DNA of 48,982 bases from an uncultured bacterium. GTDB taxonomy: Bacteria; Bacillota; Clostridia; Lachnospirales; Lachnospiraceae. The notes below the pieces were generated by a model. That model had not been told where the DNA came from, searched no databases, and saw only the letters and a program-made list of their open reading frames with translations. The DNA is taken from positions 1 through 48,982 of the forward strand of contig CAJMON010000017.1 in NCBI GenBank assembly GCA_905214955.1, in the 5' to 3' direction. Positions 33,380 to 41,779 of the stretch are shown in pieces (within the stretch, counting starts at the first letter, position 1; each line of letters begins with the position of its first letter). The position numbers were made by a program, and so were the translations under genes.

Positions 33380-33970
33380 TTAGGAACATGCCTGCAGGGT
33401 ATGGATGATGAGACGATTGGCCAGTTCTGCCAGCTGATCCGGGGTCTCTTTCAGGCCGGTGTCAAACCAGTGTTCAATCAGCCCCATGTATCCGGAGATG
33501 AGAAAGCAAAAGTAGTATTCCGCGTATTCGTATTCAAAGTTGGAATGCTTCCAGACGTGGTCGATCCGCTCACGCACCAGATCTTTTAAGCGGTTTACAA
33601 ATGCCAGATCGCCGTGGGGGCCAAGAAGCGCCCGGACGGTATTTTCATTTTCAGAAAGATAATTGCAGATATCTTTTAAAAATGGGAGAGGAGTGGCATC
33701 CAGACATTTCTGTGGATTTTCTGTGAGAAGGTCTTTCTCTACAATCTCGTTGAAACGGGAAAAAAGCTCGTCCTCTGTTTTATTCAGCATATCAAAAATA
33801 TCCCGGTAATGCAGATAAAAAGTTCCCCGGTTAATATCGACAAGGTCGGAAAGTTCTTTGACAGAAATTTCGCTGACATCTTTTGTCTGCATCAGCTGTG
33901 TAAGACCATCCAGCAAGAGTTTTTTTGTCTTCCGGACACGCCGGTCAACGGTGGCTTCAGATTTTGCCAT
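33380..33970 (-). CDS. TetR/AcrR-family regulator
   Basis: A 196-residue repressor. The N-terminal helix-turn-helix is clear (RRVRKTKKLLLDGLTQLM, then ISVKELSDLVDINRGTFYLHYRDIFDML at about 35-62). The C-terminal ligand and dimerisation part matches the TetR_C-type found with GTFYLHYRD regulators (YYFCFLISGYMGLIEHWFD). The ATG at 33970 is preferred since AGGAGG is 8 bases away; the ATG at 33976 is too close to it. It is divergent from the MMPL transporter gene, whose promoter carries a perfect palindrome. Repression of that operon, relieved by a transported lipid or drug, is the likely role. Confidence 0.88.
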   Translation of the reverse strand: MAKSEATVDRRVRKTKKLLLDGLTQLMQTKDVSEISVKELSDLVDINRGTFYLHYRDIFDMLNKTEDELFSRFNEIVEKDLLTENPQKCLDATPLPFLKDICNYLSENENTVRALLGPHGDLAFVNRLKDLVRERIDHVWKHSNFEYEYAEYYFCFLISGYMGLIEHWFDTGLKETPDQLAELANRLIIHTLQACS

Positions 33971-34037
33971 AATCATTCCTCCTGTTCTTGTGAATCAGAT
34001 ATCCGGTGTGGTGCATCCAGCACCTGATATCCATTTC

Positions 34038-34066
34038 AGTATAATACAAAACAATTGAAAAATCAA
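34038..34066 (-). promoter_or_regulatory. Sigma-A promoter of the TetR gene
   Basis: On the minus strand TTGATT (34061-34066) and TATACT (34038-34043) are separated by 17 bases, about 70 bases upstream of the regulator start. Confidence 0.55.
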
Positions 34067-34167
34067 CATATGTTTATTAATTAAAAATAGTTGTTTATTT
34101 ATCGATGCAATAAAACATTTGTTTACAATAAAGATGATTAATCAACATAAAGTCCAAAAATTGATTA

Positions 34168-34225
34168 TTGAAATTTCAGGGAATCATACATATAATACAA
34201 ACAAATAATAGACGGATGTCTATTA
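34168..34225 (+). promoter_or_regulatory. Promoter and TetR-type operator of the MMPL operon
   Basis: TTGAAA (34168-34173) and TATAAT (34191-34196) are spaced exactly 17 bases. Immediately downstream, TAATAGAC-GGAT-GTCTATTA (34206-34225) is a perfect 8-bp inverted repeat at the expected transcription start. A repressor bound there would block initiation, and the divergent TetR gene is the obvious candidate. Confidence 0.75.
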
Positions 34226-34260
34226 ATAGAAAAGTGAATTGATAAAAAGGAGCGGATAAG

Positions 34261-36339
34261 ATGGATGCCTACACAAATTTTATTATTAAGCATCGAAAAC
34301 TGATCATTACAGTTTTTGCAGTGGCTGCAGTGATCTGCGCCATTTGTTCCGGATTTGTGAACGTGGATTACGATTTGGTGGATTATCTTCCAGATGATGC
34401 AGCTTCGACCAAGAGCCTGGATATTATGAATGAAGAATACAACCAGGCAATTCCGAATGCCAGAGTGCTGATTTACAACGTGTCAGTGGCAGATGCTCTT
34501 TCCTATAAGGAAAAGATGAAGTCTGTTGATGGTGTGGAGGAAGTCAACTGGCTGGATGATGCAGAAAACATTTACGAGCCCCTGGAGCTGATGAATCAGA
34601 AGACAGTAGATGAATGGTATAAAGACGGAGACGCTCTGTATTCTCTTACCATTGATGAGAGCAAGCAGGTAGAAGCAGTGGCAGCTCTGAGGGAGATCAT
34701 CGGAGATGACAACTGTATGTCCGGTTCCGCTGTGACCAATGCCCTGGTTCCGGAAATTACTTCTGGTGAGATTCAGAAAATTATGACCTTCGTTATTCCT
34801 ATCGTACTGGTGGTCCTGCTGGTTATGACAGATTCCTGGTTTGAGCCGTTTTTGTTTCTGCTGACCATTGGTGTGGCAATCGTCTTAAATATGGGAACCA
34901 ACTTAATCTTTGGAACCATTTCCTTTGTAACCAACGCAGCCGGAGGCGTTCTGCAGCTTGCAGTGTCCATGGACTATTCCATCTTCCTTCTGCACCGGTT
35001 TGCAGAAAACCGCCACGAAGGGAAAGATGTGGAAGAAGCCATGGTGGCAGCCGTAAAACAGTCCGTAGGTTCCGTACTTTCCAGTGGACTGACCACGGTG
35101 ACTGGATTTGCAGCCCTGATCCTGATGCGTTTCAAAATCGGTCCGGATATCGGATGGGTTATGGCAAAAGCGATCTGCTGGAGTCTGATCTGTGTACTGT
35201 GCCTGCTGCCCGCACTGGCAATGTGCACTTACAAACTCATTGATAAAACCGGCCACCGCTCTTTTATTCCGAAAATGGATAAATTCGCAAAGTTTGTTAT
35301 GAAAGCGCGGATTCCTGCAATGCTTATTTTCCTGGTTCTGGTGGTTCCAAGCTACATTGCCCAGGGAAGAAACGAATTCCGTTATGGAGCCAGCACTCTG
35401 TACAGCACCGATGCAACCCAGTTAGGCCGTGACATCAACGCCATTGACAATGAATATGGCGCTTCCAACCCGGTGGTGCTGATGGTACCAAAGGGAGACC
35501 TGGAAAAAGAGACTCAGCTGAACAATGACTTAAAGCAGCTGGACTACGTAAGTTCTGTGATTTCCTATGTGAATACCGTAGGCGCGTCCATTCCTTCCGA
35601 TTATGTGCCGTCTTCATCTCTGTCACAGCTGTATTCCGAACATTACAGCAGAATTGTTGTATCCTTAAGTACCTCGGAAAAAGACGACAGCTGGTATGAA
35701 AAGATTGACGAAGTGCGCAGCATTGCCCAGAATTATTACGGAGATGAAGTAAAATATGCAGGCGACCTGGTCAGTACGGAAGATTTAAAGAGCACCATCA
35801 TCAGCGACAATGCCAGAGTCAATCTGCTGGCAATCGGATTTGTCTTCCTGATTCTGGTACTGAACTTTAAGTCCATTGCCATTCCGGTGATCCTGACGCT
35901 GGTGATTGAGGCATCCATTTGGATCAACCTGTCTGTGCCCTATTTACAGTCATCGATTCTGTTTTACATTGCTTACCTGATCTTAAATACCGTACAGCTG
36001 GGAGCCACCATTGACTATGCTATACTGTTTACCAGCCGGTATATGGAATTCCGGGAATTGTATCCGAGAAAAGAAGCTGCTTTTGAGACCATCAAAGCTT
36101 GTACTGCTTCCATTTTCACATCTGCCATTATCCTGACACTGGCAGGTACGGTTCTGGGACAGATTTCCACCAACGGTATTTTAAGTGAAATCGGAAACCT
36201 GTTAGGACGGGGCGCAACATTGTCCTTTGTCTTAGTTTTGTTTGTACTGCCGGCCCTTTTGATTGTGGCTGACCCGATTATTGAAAAAACAACCATGCAC
36301 ACCAATTTTTACAGGAGGAATTCCCATGAAGAAAAATAA
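34261..36339 (+). CDS. MMPL/RND-family transporter
   Basis: A 692-residue membrane transporter of the MMPL branch of the RND superfamily. It has two homologous halves, each with a transmembrane helix, an external domain and five further helices; the second half begins near residue 350. Typical segments are GVLQLAVSMDYSIFLLHRF and VQLGATIDYAILFTSRYME, with the intramembrane acidic residues (Asp in MDYS and IDYA) that carry protons. MMPL proteins export lipids or hydrophobic compounds. The ATG follows AAAAGGAGCGGATAAG. Its 3' end overlaps the ribosome site of the heptad-repeat protein gene, and the TetR gene is divergent. The substrate is unknown. Confidence 0.88.
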   Translation: MDAYTNFIIKHRKLIITVFAVAAVICAICSGFVNVDYDLVDYLPDDAASTKSLDIMNEEYNQAIPNARVLIYNVSVADALSYKEKMKSVDGVEEVNWLDDAENIYEPLELMNQKTVDEWYKDGDALYSLTIDESKQVEAVAALREIIGDDNCMSGSAVTNALVPEITSGEIQKIMTFVIPIVLVVLLVMTDSWFEPFLFLLTIGVAIVLNMGTNLIFGTISFVTNAAGGVLQLAVSMDYSIFLLHRFAENRHEGKDVEEAMVAAVKQSVGSVLSSGLTTVTGFAALILMRFKIGPDIGWVMAKAICWSLICVLCLLPALAMCTYKLIDKTGHRSFIPKMDKFAKFVMKARIPAMLIFLVLVVPSYIAQGRNEFRYGASTLYSTDATQLGRDINAIDNEYGASNPVVLMVPKGDLEKETQLNNDLKQLDYVSSVISYVNTVGASIPSDYVPSSSLSQLYSEHYSRIVVSLSTSEKDDSWYEKIDEVRSIAQNYYGDEVKYAGDLVSTEDLKSTIISDNARVNLLAIGFVFLILVLNFKSIAIPVILTLVIEASIWINLSVPYLQSSILFYIAYLILNTVQLGATIDYAILFTSRYMEFRELYPRKEAAFETIKACTASIFTSAIILTLAGTVLGQISTNGILSEIGNLLGRGATLSFVLVLFVLPALLIVADPIIEKTTMHTNFYRRNSHEEK

Positions 36340-39300
36340 ATACTGGATTCGGACAACCGCCATTGTACTGGCATCTACCGTGTTGACGGGAAATACTCTG
36401 TCCGTGTTTGCGGCAGCAGACAATACTGAAAAAGATGAAAACATTTATGTAAATCTGAACCAGGACGGAAGTGTGGCAGGTATCTACGTGGTCAATGAAT
36501 TTGAATTGAAAGAAGACTCCAAGATTGTAGACTATGGAACGTATGATGAGGTTCGGAACTTGACCACAGACAGTGAAATTGCTATTTCCGGAAATGAGCT
36601 TTCCGTGAATGCACCCAAAGGAAAATTTTATTATCAGGGAAATCTGGCAACCAAGGAGATGCCCTGGCTGATTTCCATTCAATATTACCTGGACGGAGAA
36701 GAGATTGAAGCTGAAGATCTGGCAGGAAAAAGCGGAGAGCTGAAAATTGTTATCGGCATCAAAGAGAACACTGCTGTGGATAACGGATTCTTTGAAAATT
36801 ATCTGGTACAGGCGACGGTGAATCTAAATACAGAAAAATGCAGCAACATCAAAGCGGATGGGGCAACTGCAGGAAATGTGGGCAAGAACCGCCAGCTGCT
36901 GTACAATATTATGGCAGGACAGGAAAAAGAATTTGAAATTACCGCCAGTGTTACCGATTTCGAAATGGATGCCATTACTTTCCAGGCAGTGCCCATGTCT
37001 TTTGATGTAGACAGCGGCAGCATTGACAAGGATGAGCTGTATGACAAGCTGGATGAGATCAAAGATGCAGCCGATGAATTTGATGACGGAGCTGATGAAC
37101 TGGTAGATGGCGTGGATGAACTGGCAGATGGAGCGGATGATTTAAAGGACGGAACCGGTGACTTAAAAGATGGTGCCTCGGACTTAAAAGACGGCGCATC
37201 GGATCTGCTAGATGGAGCAGATGAAGTGCGGGATGGCGCATCGGATTTAAAGGACGGAACCAGCGAGTTAAAAGATGGCGCATCGGACTTAAAAGACGGC
37301 GTATCAGACTTAAAAGATGGAACCGATGAACTGGCCGACGGAGCTAAAGACTTAAAAGACGGCACAGGAAAAGCACTTTCCGGAGCCGGAGATTTAAAAG
37401 ACGGTGCTGAGACCTTAGAGAGCGGAGCCGAGGAACTGAACAATGGAGCAGGCACCCTGTTGACCGGTGTTTCCAGCCTGGAAAGCGGAACCCAGAATCT
37501 GGTAGATGGAGCCAAAGATTTAAAAGATGGAAGCGAAGAATTAAAAGATAAGAGCCGGGAATTAAACAGTGGTGCAAAAGAGCTGGCTGCCGGAGCCAAG
37601 ACCGTATCAGATGGCGCAGCAACCCTTTACAAAGGCATCAAGTCCGCCAATGACGGAGCAAAAGAACTGGCAAAGGGAGCCAAACAGGCACAGAGCGGAA
37701 GCAGCCAGGTAAGCAAAGGCGCAAAGACCTTAAGCACCAGCCTGACTGCCATGTCAACAGGTGCAGACCAGATTCAGGATGGACTGGATAAATTGACCAG
37801 CCAGTCAGGCACCATGACGGAAGGCTCCAAGCAGGTGCTGGAAGCACTGCAGCTGATTCAGAAAAGTCTGTCCAGTATCCAGGTAGGAACTGAGCAGATG
37901 CAGCAGCTGTTAGACAGTTCCAATCAGATCCTTGCAGGAATCCAGGGACTTTCTTCTGTGAATGCCCAGGTTTCCGGAGGACTTGCCACGATTCAGGCAG
38001 GCTATGCAGATCTGGATACTCTGGAAGCAACGAATACCAGCTCCGCAGAGTATGTAAGGGGAATGGCTTCTCAGGCAGAAGGGATTTACAGCGGTCTGAC
38101 AGAAACCCAGAAGGCATTGATCAGTGCTCTTGGTGTAGATGTAGAAAGCCTTCTGACCAATGCAGAAAATCTGGCTTCTCTGCTGGAACAGAACAATGCA
38201 GCCATTGAGGAGATCCGGGGCGGCGTGGATCAGGCAGCCGTGGGAGCTTCCGCAGCCAGTGCAGGAGCAGCTGACCTGGCAGCCGAGTATGAAGAATTTA
38301 ACAACAATGTGCAGGCACTTCCGGTGATTCTGGAAAATATGATCCAGGAGCAGACAAAGACACTAAAAGAGGGTATTGACCAGCTGACCGCCCAGTATAA
38401 GACACTGGATACCGGCATTGGAGCCTATACAGAAGGCGTTGCAGACTTAAAAGATGGCTATGACACGCTGCATGATGCACTTGGAAAAGTGACAGAGGGA
38501 GCAGGCACCCTTTCCGAAGGCGCTGCAAGCCTTTATGAAGGAAACAAGAGCCTGGCAACAGGAAGCAGCACTCTTGCAGCTGGCACCAAAGAGCTGACAG
38601 CAGGAAGCAAGAGCTTAAAAGAAGGAAATGCAGCCCTGGCAACAGGAAGCAGCACTCTTGCAGCTGGTACCAGAGCGCTGGTGATTGGAACAAGAAATCT
38701 GTACAGAGGAACCAAAAAGCTGTATGACGGCACACTGACCTTCAAGAGCGGAGCAGAAGTTCTGAAAGCTGGCGGAACCAGCATGGCAACGGGCATTGCT
38801 TCTCTGTACAGCGGAGCAGTTACTCTTTCCGATGGAGCAGATACCCTGTATTCAGGGATCTCTGATTTGAATGATGGAGCAGGACAGCTGTACGACGGCA
38901 CCGGAGACCTGACAGATGGCGCATCCAAGCTGGCAGATGGCGCATCAGATCTGTATGATGGAACGGTAGATCTTGCAAGCGGCGCATCGGATCTGTACGA
39001 TGGAACGGTAGATCTTGCAGATGGGGCATCTGACCTGTATGATGGAACGGTAGATCTTGCAGATGGAGCTGCAGAACTGGATGATGGAGCCTCCGATCTG
39101 GTAGATGGTATCGGAGAGCTGAAAGATGGTGTCAGCGATCTGAAAGATGGAACAGAAGAGTTCAAAGATAAGACCAAGGATATTGATGAGCAGGTAGACG
39201 ACGAGATCGACAAGGCGATTACCAAGATCGCAGGCAGCGACTATGAGCAGGCATCTTTCGTATCTGAAGACAATACCAACGTAGATCTGGTTCAGTTTGC

Positions 39301-39418
39301 CATGAAGACAGAGGGCATTTCCATTCCGGATAAGGAAGAAGAGGATGGAGAAGAACAGTCGGAGACAGAGACCGAAGATTTGTGGACCAGAGTGAAAGAC
39401 CTGTTTAAAAAACATTAA
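36326..39418 (+). CDS. Exported heptad-repeat protein (YhgE/Pip-like, MMPL partner)
   Basis: A 1030-residue exported protein. After a signal peptide (1-29) comes an N-terminal domain of about 200 residues with NLNQDGSVAGIYVVNEFEL and a QFEITASVTDFEMD-like beta region. Then follow two long blocks of seven-residue repeats of the form L-x-D-G-a-x-d (about residues 245-440 and 705-950), separated by a helical region (about 500-690). The tail (950-1030) is acidic. Such repeats occur in YhgE/Pip proteins and are expected to form long coiled coils. Unlike full-length YhgE, no C-terminal membrane block is seen. The ATG at 36326 follows ACAGGAGGAATT and lies inside the MMPL gene end, so both are made together. 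A periplasm-like spacer or adaptor role is inference. Confidence 0.78.
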   Translation: MKKNKYWIRTTAIVLASTVLTGNTLSVFAAADNTEKDENIYVNLNQDGSVAGIYVVNEFELKEDSKIVDYGTYDEVRNLTTDSEIAISGNELSVNAPKGKFYYQGNLATKEMPWLISIQYYLDGEEIEAEDLAGKSGELKIVIGIKENTAVDNGFFENYLVQATVNLNTEKCSNIKADGATAGNVGKNRQLLYNIMAGQEKEFEITASVTDFEMDAITFQAVPMSFDVDSGSIDKDELYDKLDEIKDAADEFDDGADELVDGVDELADGADDLKDGTGDLKDGASDLKDGASDLLDGADEVRDGASDLKDGTSELKDGASDLKDGVSDLKDGTDELADGAKDLKDGTGKALSGAGDLKDGAETLESGAEELNNGAGTLLTGVSSLESGTQNLVDGAKDLKDGSEELKDKSRELNSGAKELAAGAKTVSDGAATLYKGIKSANDGAKELAKGAKQAQSGSSQVSKGAKTLSTSLTAMSTGADQIQDGLDKLTSQSGTMTEGSKQVLEALQLIQKSLSSIQVGTEQMQQLLDSSNQILAGIQGLSSVNAQVSGGLATIQAGYADLDTLEATNTSSAEYVRGMASQAEGIYSGLTETQKALISALGVDVESLLTNAENLASLLEQNNAAIEEIRGGVDQAAVGASAASAGAADLAAEYEEFNNNVQALPVILENMIQEQTKTLKEGIDQLTAQYKTLDTGIGAYTEGVADLKDGYDTLHDALGKVTEGAGTLSEGAASLYEGNKSLATGSSTLAAGTKELTAGSKSLKEGNAALATGSSTLAAGTRALVIGTRNLYRGTKKLYDGTLTFKSGAEVLKAGGTSMATGIASLYSGAVTLSDGADTLYSGISDLNDGAGQLYDGTGDLTDGASKLADGASDLYDGTVDLASGASDLYDGTVDLADGASDLYDGTVDLADGAAELDDGASDLVDGIGELKDGVSDLKDGTEEFKDKTKDIDEQVDDEIDKAITKIAGSDYEQASFVSEDNTNVDLVQFAMKTEGISIPDKEEEDGEEQSETETEDLWTRVKDLFKKH
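37054..39180 (+). repeat. Coding heptad repeats, with a 42-base near-perfect tandem at the end
   Basis: The coding sequence repeats a 21-base unit for L-K-D-G-A-S-D and variants many times. Around 38938-39068 a 42-base unit for ASDLYDGTVDLADG occurs three times with few changes. Two copies of LATGSSTLAAGT lie at about 38550 and 38640. Repeat-number variation between strains is likely. Confidence 0.8.
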
Positions 39419-39491
39419 TTAGAAAATGAGGGCCGTCTCTTTTCTTTCAAAATGAAATATGATAAAATATAATATATCAAGGTGAAAATTT

Positions 39492-39635
39492 CAAAAGCTG
39501 TTCGTGCCTGCACGAAACAGCTTTTGAATTTTACGCACAGCAACGAGCCAAAGTCTGTGCTGGCACGAGAATTTTGCAGTTGCCGCGATAAGTTGAGAAA
39601 CTTGCGAATCGTGTTTCTCAAGTTTAGAACTTATC
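39492..39635. repeat. Structured intergenic element upstream of the MATE gene
   Basis: AAAAGCTGTT-CGTGC pairs with GCACG-AAACAGCTTTT (39493-39525), which can terminate the MMPL operon. A second structure pairs GATAAGTTGAGAAAC (39587-39601) with GTTTCTC and AACTTATC (39613-39619 and 39628-39635). There is no coding frame in the gap 39419-39664. Confidence 0.55.
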
Positions 39636-39664
39636 AGATATGAGAGGAAAGAGGTGTGTGAAAC

Positions 39665-40987
39665 ATGATGTTTTCAGACAAACAGCTGAAACAGCTGATC
39701 ATTCCCCTTCTGGTGGAACAGATCCTGGCTGTGACAGTTGGACTGGCTGATTCGGTGATGATCGCGGGGGTTGGAGAAGCAGCCGTATCAGGCGTATCTT
39801 TGGTGGATACGGTGATGGTGCTTCTGATCAATGTGTTTTCAGCACTGGCAACTGGAGGCGCGGTGGTATCCGGACAGTATTTAGGGCAGAAACACTCAGC
39901 TGACGCTTCCAAGGCAGCAGATCAGCTGGTATTGTTTACAGGGGCGCTGTCTCTTGTGATCACAGTACTGGTGTATGGCGGCCAGAATCTGATTCTGGAT
40001 GGAGTGTTTGGAAAAATCGAAGCCGATGTGATGAAAAATGCCAGAATTTACCTGGTGATCGTGACGGCATCCATTCCATTTCTTGCACTGTACAATGCAG
40101 GCGCGGCACTTTTCCGTGCCATGGGGAATTCCCAGATTTCCATGAAGACTTCCTTACTTATGAACGCCATCAACATCTGCGGAAATGGAATCCTGATTTT
40201 TGGACTGAAATGGGGAGTGGCAGGAGCTGCCATTCCGACCCTGGTTTCCAGAATGGCGGCAGCGGTGGTGATTTTACTGCTTCTTCGAAAACAGGATCAG
40301 GAGATTCATCTGACAAAACCATTTCGGTGGAAGTTTGACGGCCCTACGGTCAAAAAGATTTTACATATCGGTGTGCCAAATGGCTTGGAAAACAGTGTGT
40401 TCCAGCTGGGAAAGATTCTGGTGTTAAGCCTGGTGTCCGGATTTGGCACGGCTTCCATTGCAGCCAATGCGGTGTCCAACACCATCGGCATGTTTCAGGT
40501 GCTCACCGGTATGGCAATGGGACTTGCCATGCTCAGTGTGGCAGCCCAGTGTGTGGGGGCACAGGCTTATGATCAGGTGCGGTATTATACAAAGAAACTG
40601 CTGAAGATGACCTATCTGTTTATGATCGGAATGAACCTGCTGGTGGTTCTGGCTCTTCCGCTGATCCTGAAAGCATACAACCTTTCTCAGGAAACCAGTG
40701 CCATGACAGAGCAGATCATTCTGTATCATGCAGCCTGCTGTGTGACCATCTGGCCGCTGTCTTTTTTCCTGCCAAATACCTTACGTGCAGCCAATGATGT
40801 GAAGCTGACTATGTGGGTATCTATCGGTTCTATGTGGATTTTCCGAATCGGATTCAGCTATGTTCTTGGAAAATATCTGGGGCTGGGAGTGTTTGGCATC
40901 TGGGTGGCTATGACCATTGACTGGCTGTTTCGCGGCATCTGCTTTTCCATCCGGTATCTCCGTGGAAAATGGCAGTATATTAAATAA
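39665..40987 (+). CDS. MATE-family efflux transporter
   Basis: A 440-residue exporter with twelve predicted membrane helices in two homologous six-helix halves. The N terminus (FSDKQLKQLIIPLLVEQILAVTVGLADSVMIAGVG) and the GGAVVSGQYLGQK segment are typical of MATE proteins, as is FRAMGNSQISMKTSLLMNAINI in the first half. Family members expel drugs or metabolites using Na+ or H+ gradients. The ATG at 39665 follows GAGGAAAGAGGTG. It appears to be a single-gene unit placed between two structured intergenic regions. The substrate cannot be told. Confidence 0.9.
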   Translation: MMFSDKQLKQLIIPLLVEQILAVTVGLADSVMIAGVGEAAVSGVSLVDTVMVLLINVFSALATGGAVVSGQYLGQKHSADASKAADQLVLFTGALSLVITVLVYGGQNLILDGVFGKIEADVMKNARIYLVIVTASIPFLALYNAGAALFRAMGNSQISMKTSLLMNAINICGNGILIFGLKWGVAGAAIPTLVSRMAAAVVILLLLRKQDQEIHLTKPFRWKFDGPTVKKILHIGVPNGLENSVFQLGKILVLSLVSGFGTASIAANAVSNTIGMFQVLTGMAMGLAMLSVAAQCVGAQAYDQVRYYTKKLLKMTYLFMIGMNLLVVLALPLILKAYNLSQETSAMTEQIILYHAACCVTIWPLSFFLPNTLRAANDVKLTMWVSIGSMWIFRIGFSYVLGKYLGLGVFGIWVAMTIDWLFRGICFSIRYLRGKWQYIK

Positions 40988-41215
40988 AAACATATCCTAT
41001 GGATTGTTTCATACTTCGTACTCGCACAATCTGCGCGGCCACTTTGGGCGGTACAAGCTGTGTGCCACTGGCACACAGCACCCTGACCCAAATTCGCATA
41101 TCGTGAAGCCTGCGCTCCACTTTTATGTCTACGTTCCGCTTCGGTCGGTGCATAAAATCATAAAACAACTCCTGTGCAAGCACATCATGGTTTCAGACTT
41201 TTGACCATGGCATCA
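40988..41215. repeat. Non-coding intergenic repeat-like region
   Basis: No plausible gene lies in 40988-41260. It contains a perfect 10-bp hairpin GCTGTGTGCC-ACT-GGCACACAGC (41057-41079) and several short GC-rich palindromic stretches. The style is that of dispersed intergenic repeats in Lachnospiraceae genomes; this is from recollection, not a search. Confidence 0.35.
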
Positions 41216-41267
41216 TAACATTTGTTGGAACTGTCGTGCAATATGCCATCTGTGACACATGAAGGGG

Positions 41268-41296
41268 TTGACATTGGACGGCAGTTGTGGTATTAA
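41268..41296 (+). promoter_or_regulatory. Sigma-A promoter of the cobalamin-controlled operon
   Basis: TTGACA (41268-41273) and TATTAA (41291-41296) are spaced 17 bases. Transcription starts near 41303, about 20 bases before the riboswitch aptamer. Confidence 0.75.
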
Positions 41297-41319
41297 AATA
41301 GTATCCGAATTGAATAGAT

Positions 41320-41500
41320 GCAATGGTTATAGCGCGCAGGTGTACCTGCAAAGGTACGAAAAGGGAATCCGGTGAGAATCCGGAGCGATACCGTCACTGT
41401 GAATGGGAGCATTCCTTCAGAGCCACTGGGAGACTGGGAAGGGAAGGAATGTGAAGAACAAAGTCAGGAAACCTGCCTGGGCGTGGAATTTAGGATCTGC
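41320..41500 (+). promoter_or_regulatory. Cobalamin riboswitch
   Basis: The conserved B12 box AAGTCAGGAAACCTGCCT lies at 41461-41478, preceded by GAGCCACTGGGA (41420-41431) and the paired GGGAATCCGGTGAGAATCC region (41363-41381), all in the standard order of the class. The aptamer begins near 41325. When cobalamin binds, expression of the downstream operon should fall. The sequence downstream contains a TCTCATA/TATGAGA pairing (near 41520 and 41576) and a terminator hairpin, giving an expression platform. Confidence 0.93.
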
Positions 41501-41584
41501 GGTTTACAGAACCTTATTCTCATAACAATACATAGCTTTTCACATGGGTATGGAAAAATTTTTAAAACCGTGTATTTATGAGAA

Positions 41585-41618
41585 CAGGCGGCTGCAGTGA
41601 TGTGGCCGCTTCTTTTGC
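41585..41618 (+). terminator. Riboswitch expression-platform terminator
   Basis: GCGGC (41588-41592) pairs with GCCGC (41605-41609), followed by TTCTTTTGCCT. The alternate stem pairing TCTCATA with TATGAGA lies just upstream and could exclude or help it. Terminator use upon ligand binding is inference. Confidence 0.6.
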
Positions 41619-41631
41619 CTAGTATATCAAT

Positions 41632-41652
41632 AATTGGTCCAGTAAACCAATT
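41632..41652. repeat. Inverted repeat with CCAGTRA centre, copy 2
   Basis: AATTGGT (41632-41638) and ACCAATT (41646-41652) form a perfect inverted repeat around CCAGTAA. It is nearly identical to the element at 12030-12060. TTGGT...ACCAA arms recall operators of FadR-type GntR regulators, but no such regulator is encoded in the window. Confidence 0.5.
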
Positions 41653-41668
41653 TTGATTCTTTTAGAAA

Positions 41669-41779
41669 ATGAAAAAAGAAAAGATTCCGTATCAAACAGC
41701 GCGACAAGAAATGCAGCTGTCCGTACACCAGCATGATTTCATCCGGAAAAATACGCGAAAAGAGGATTTTTCAAAATGA
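41669..41779 (+). CDS. Possible 36-residue leader peptide
   Basis: An ORF starting MKKEKIPYQTARQEM and ending RKEDFSK has its TGA stop overlapping the ATG of the CbiK-like gene in an ATGA junction, the usual sign of translational coupling. Against it, the ribosome site (TTAGAAA) is weak, and the CbiK-like gene has its own site GAGGA within this ORF. Composition is charged, with no hydrophobic stretch. It could be a leader peptide or a chance frame. Confidence 0.25.
   Translation: MKKEKIPYQTARQEMQLSVHQHDFIRKNTRKEDFSK

Noticed and set aside
37140..37360. Regular short repeats that might suggest a CRISPR array
   Set aside because: The period is 21 bases, in frame and encoding LKDGASD-type heptads; there are no unique spacers.
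36799..37599. 266-codon minus-strand frame rich in Ser-Phe-Lys-Ser-Pro repeats
   Set aside because: It is the antisense reading of the heptad repeats in the exported protein; the regularity comes from the coding repeats.
41372..41581. 69-codon plus-strand frame in the leader of the B12-controlled operon
   Set aside because: It lies inside the cobalamin riboswitch, whose conserved boxes explain the sequence.
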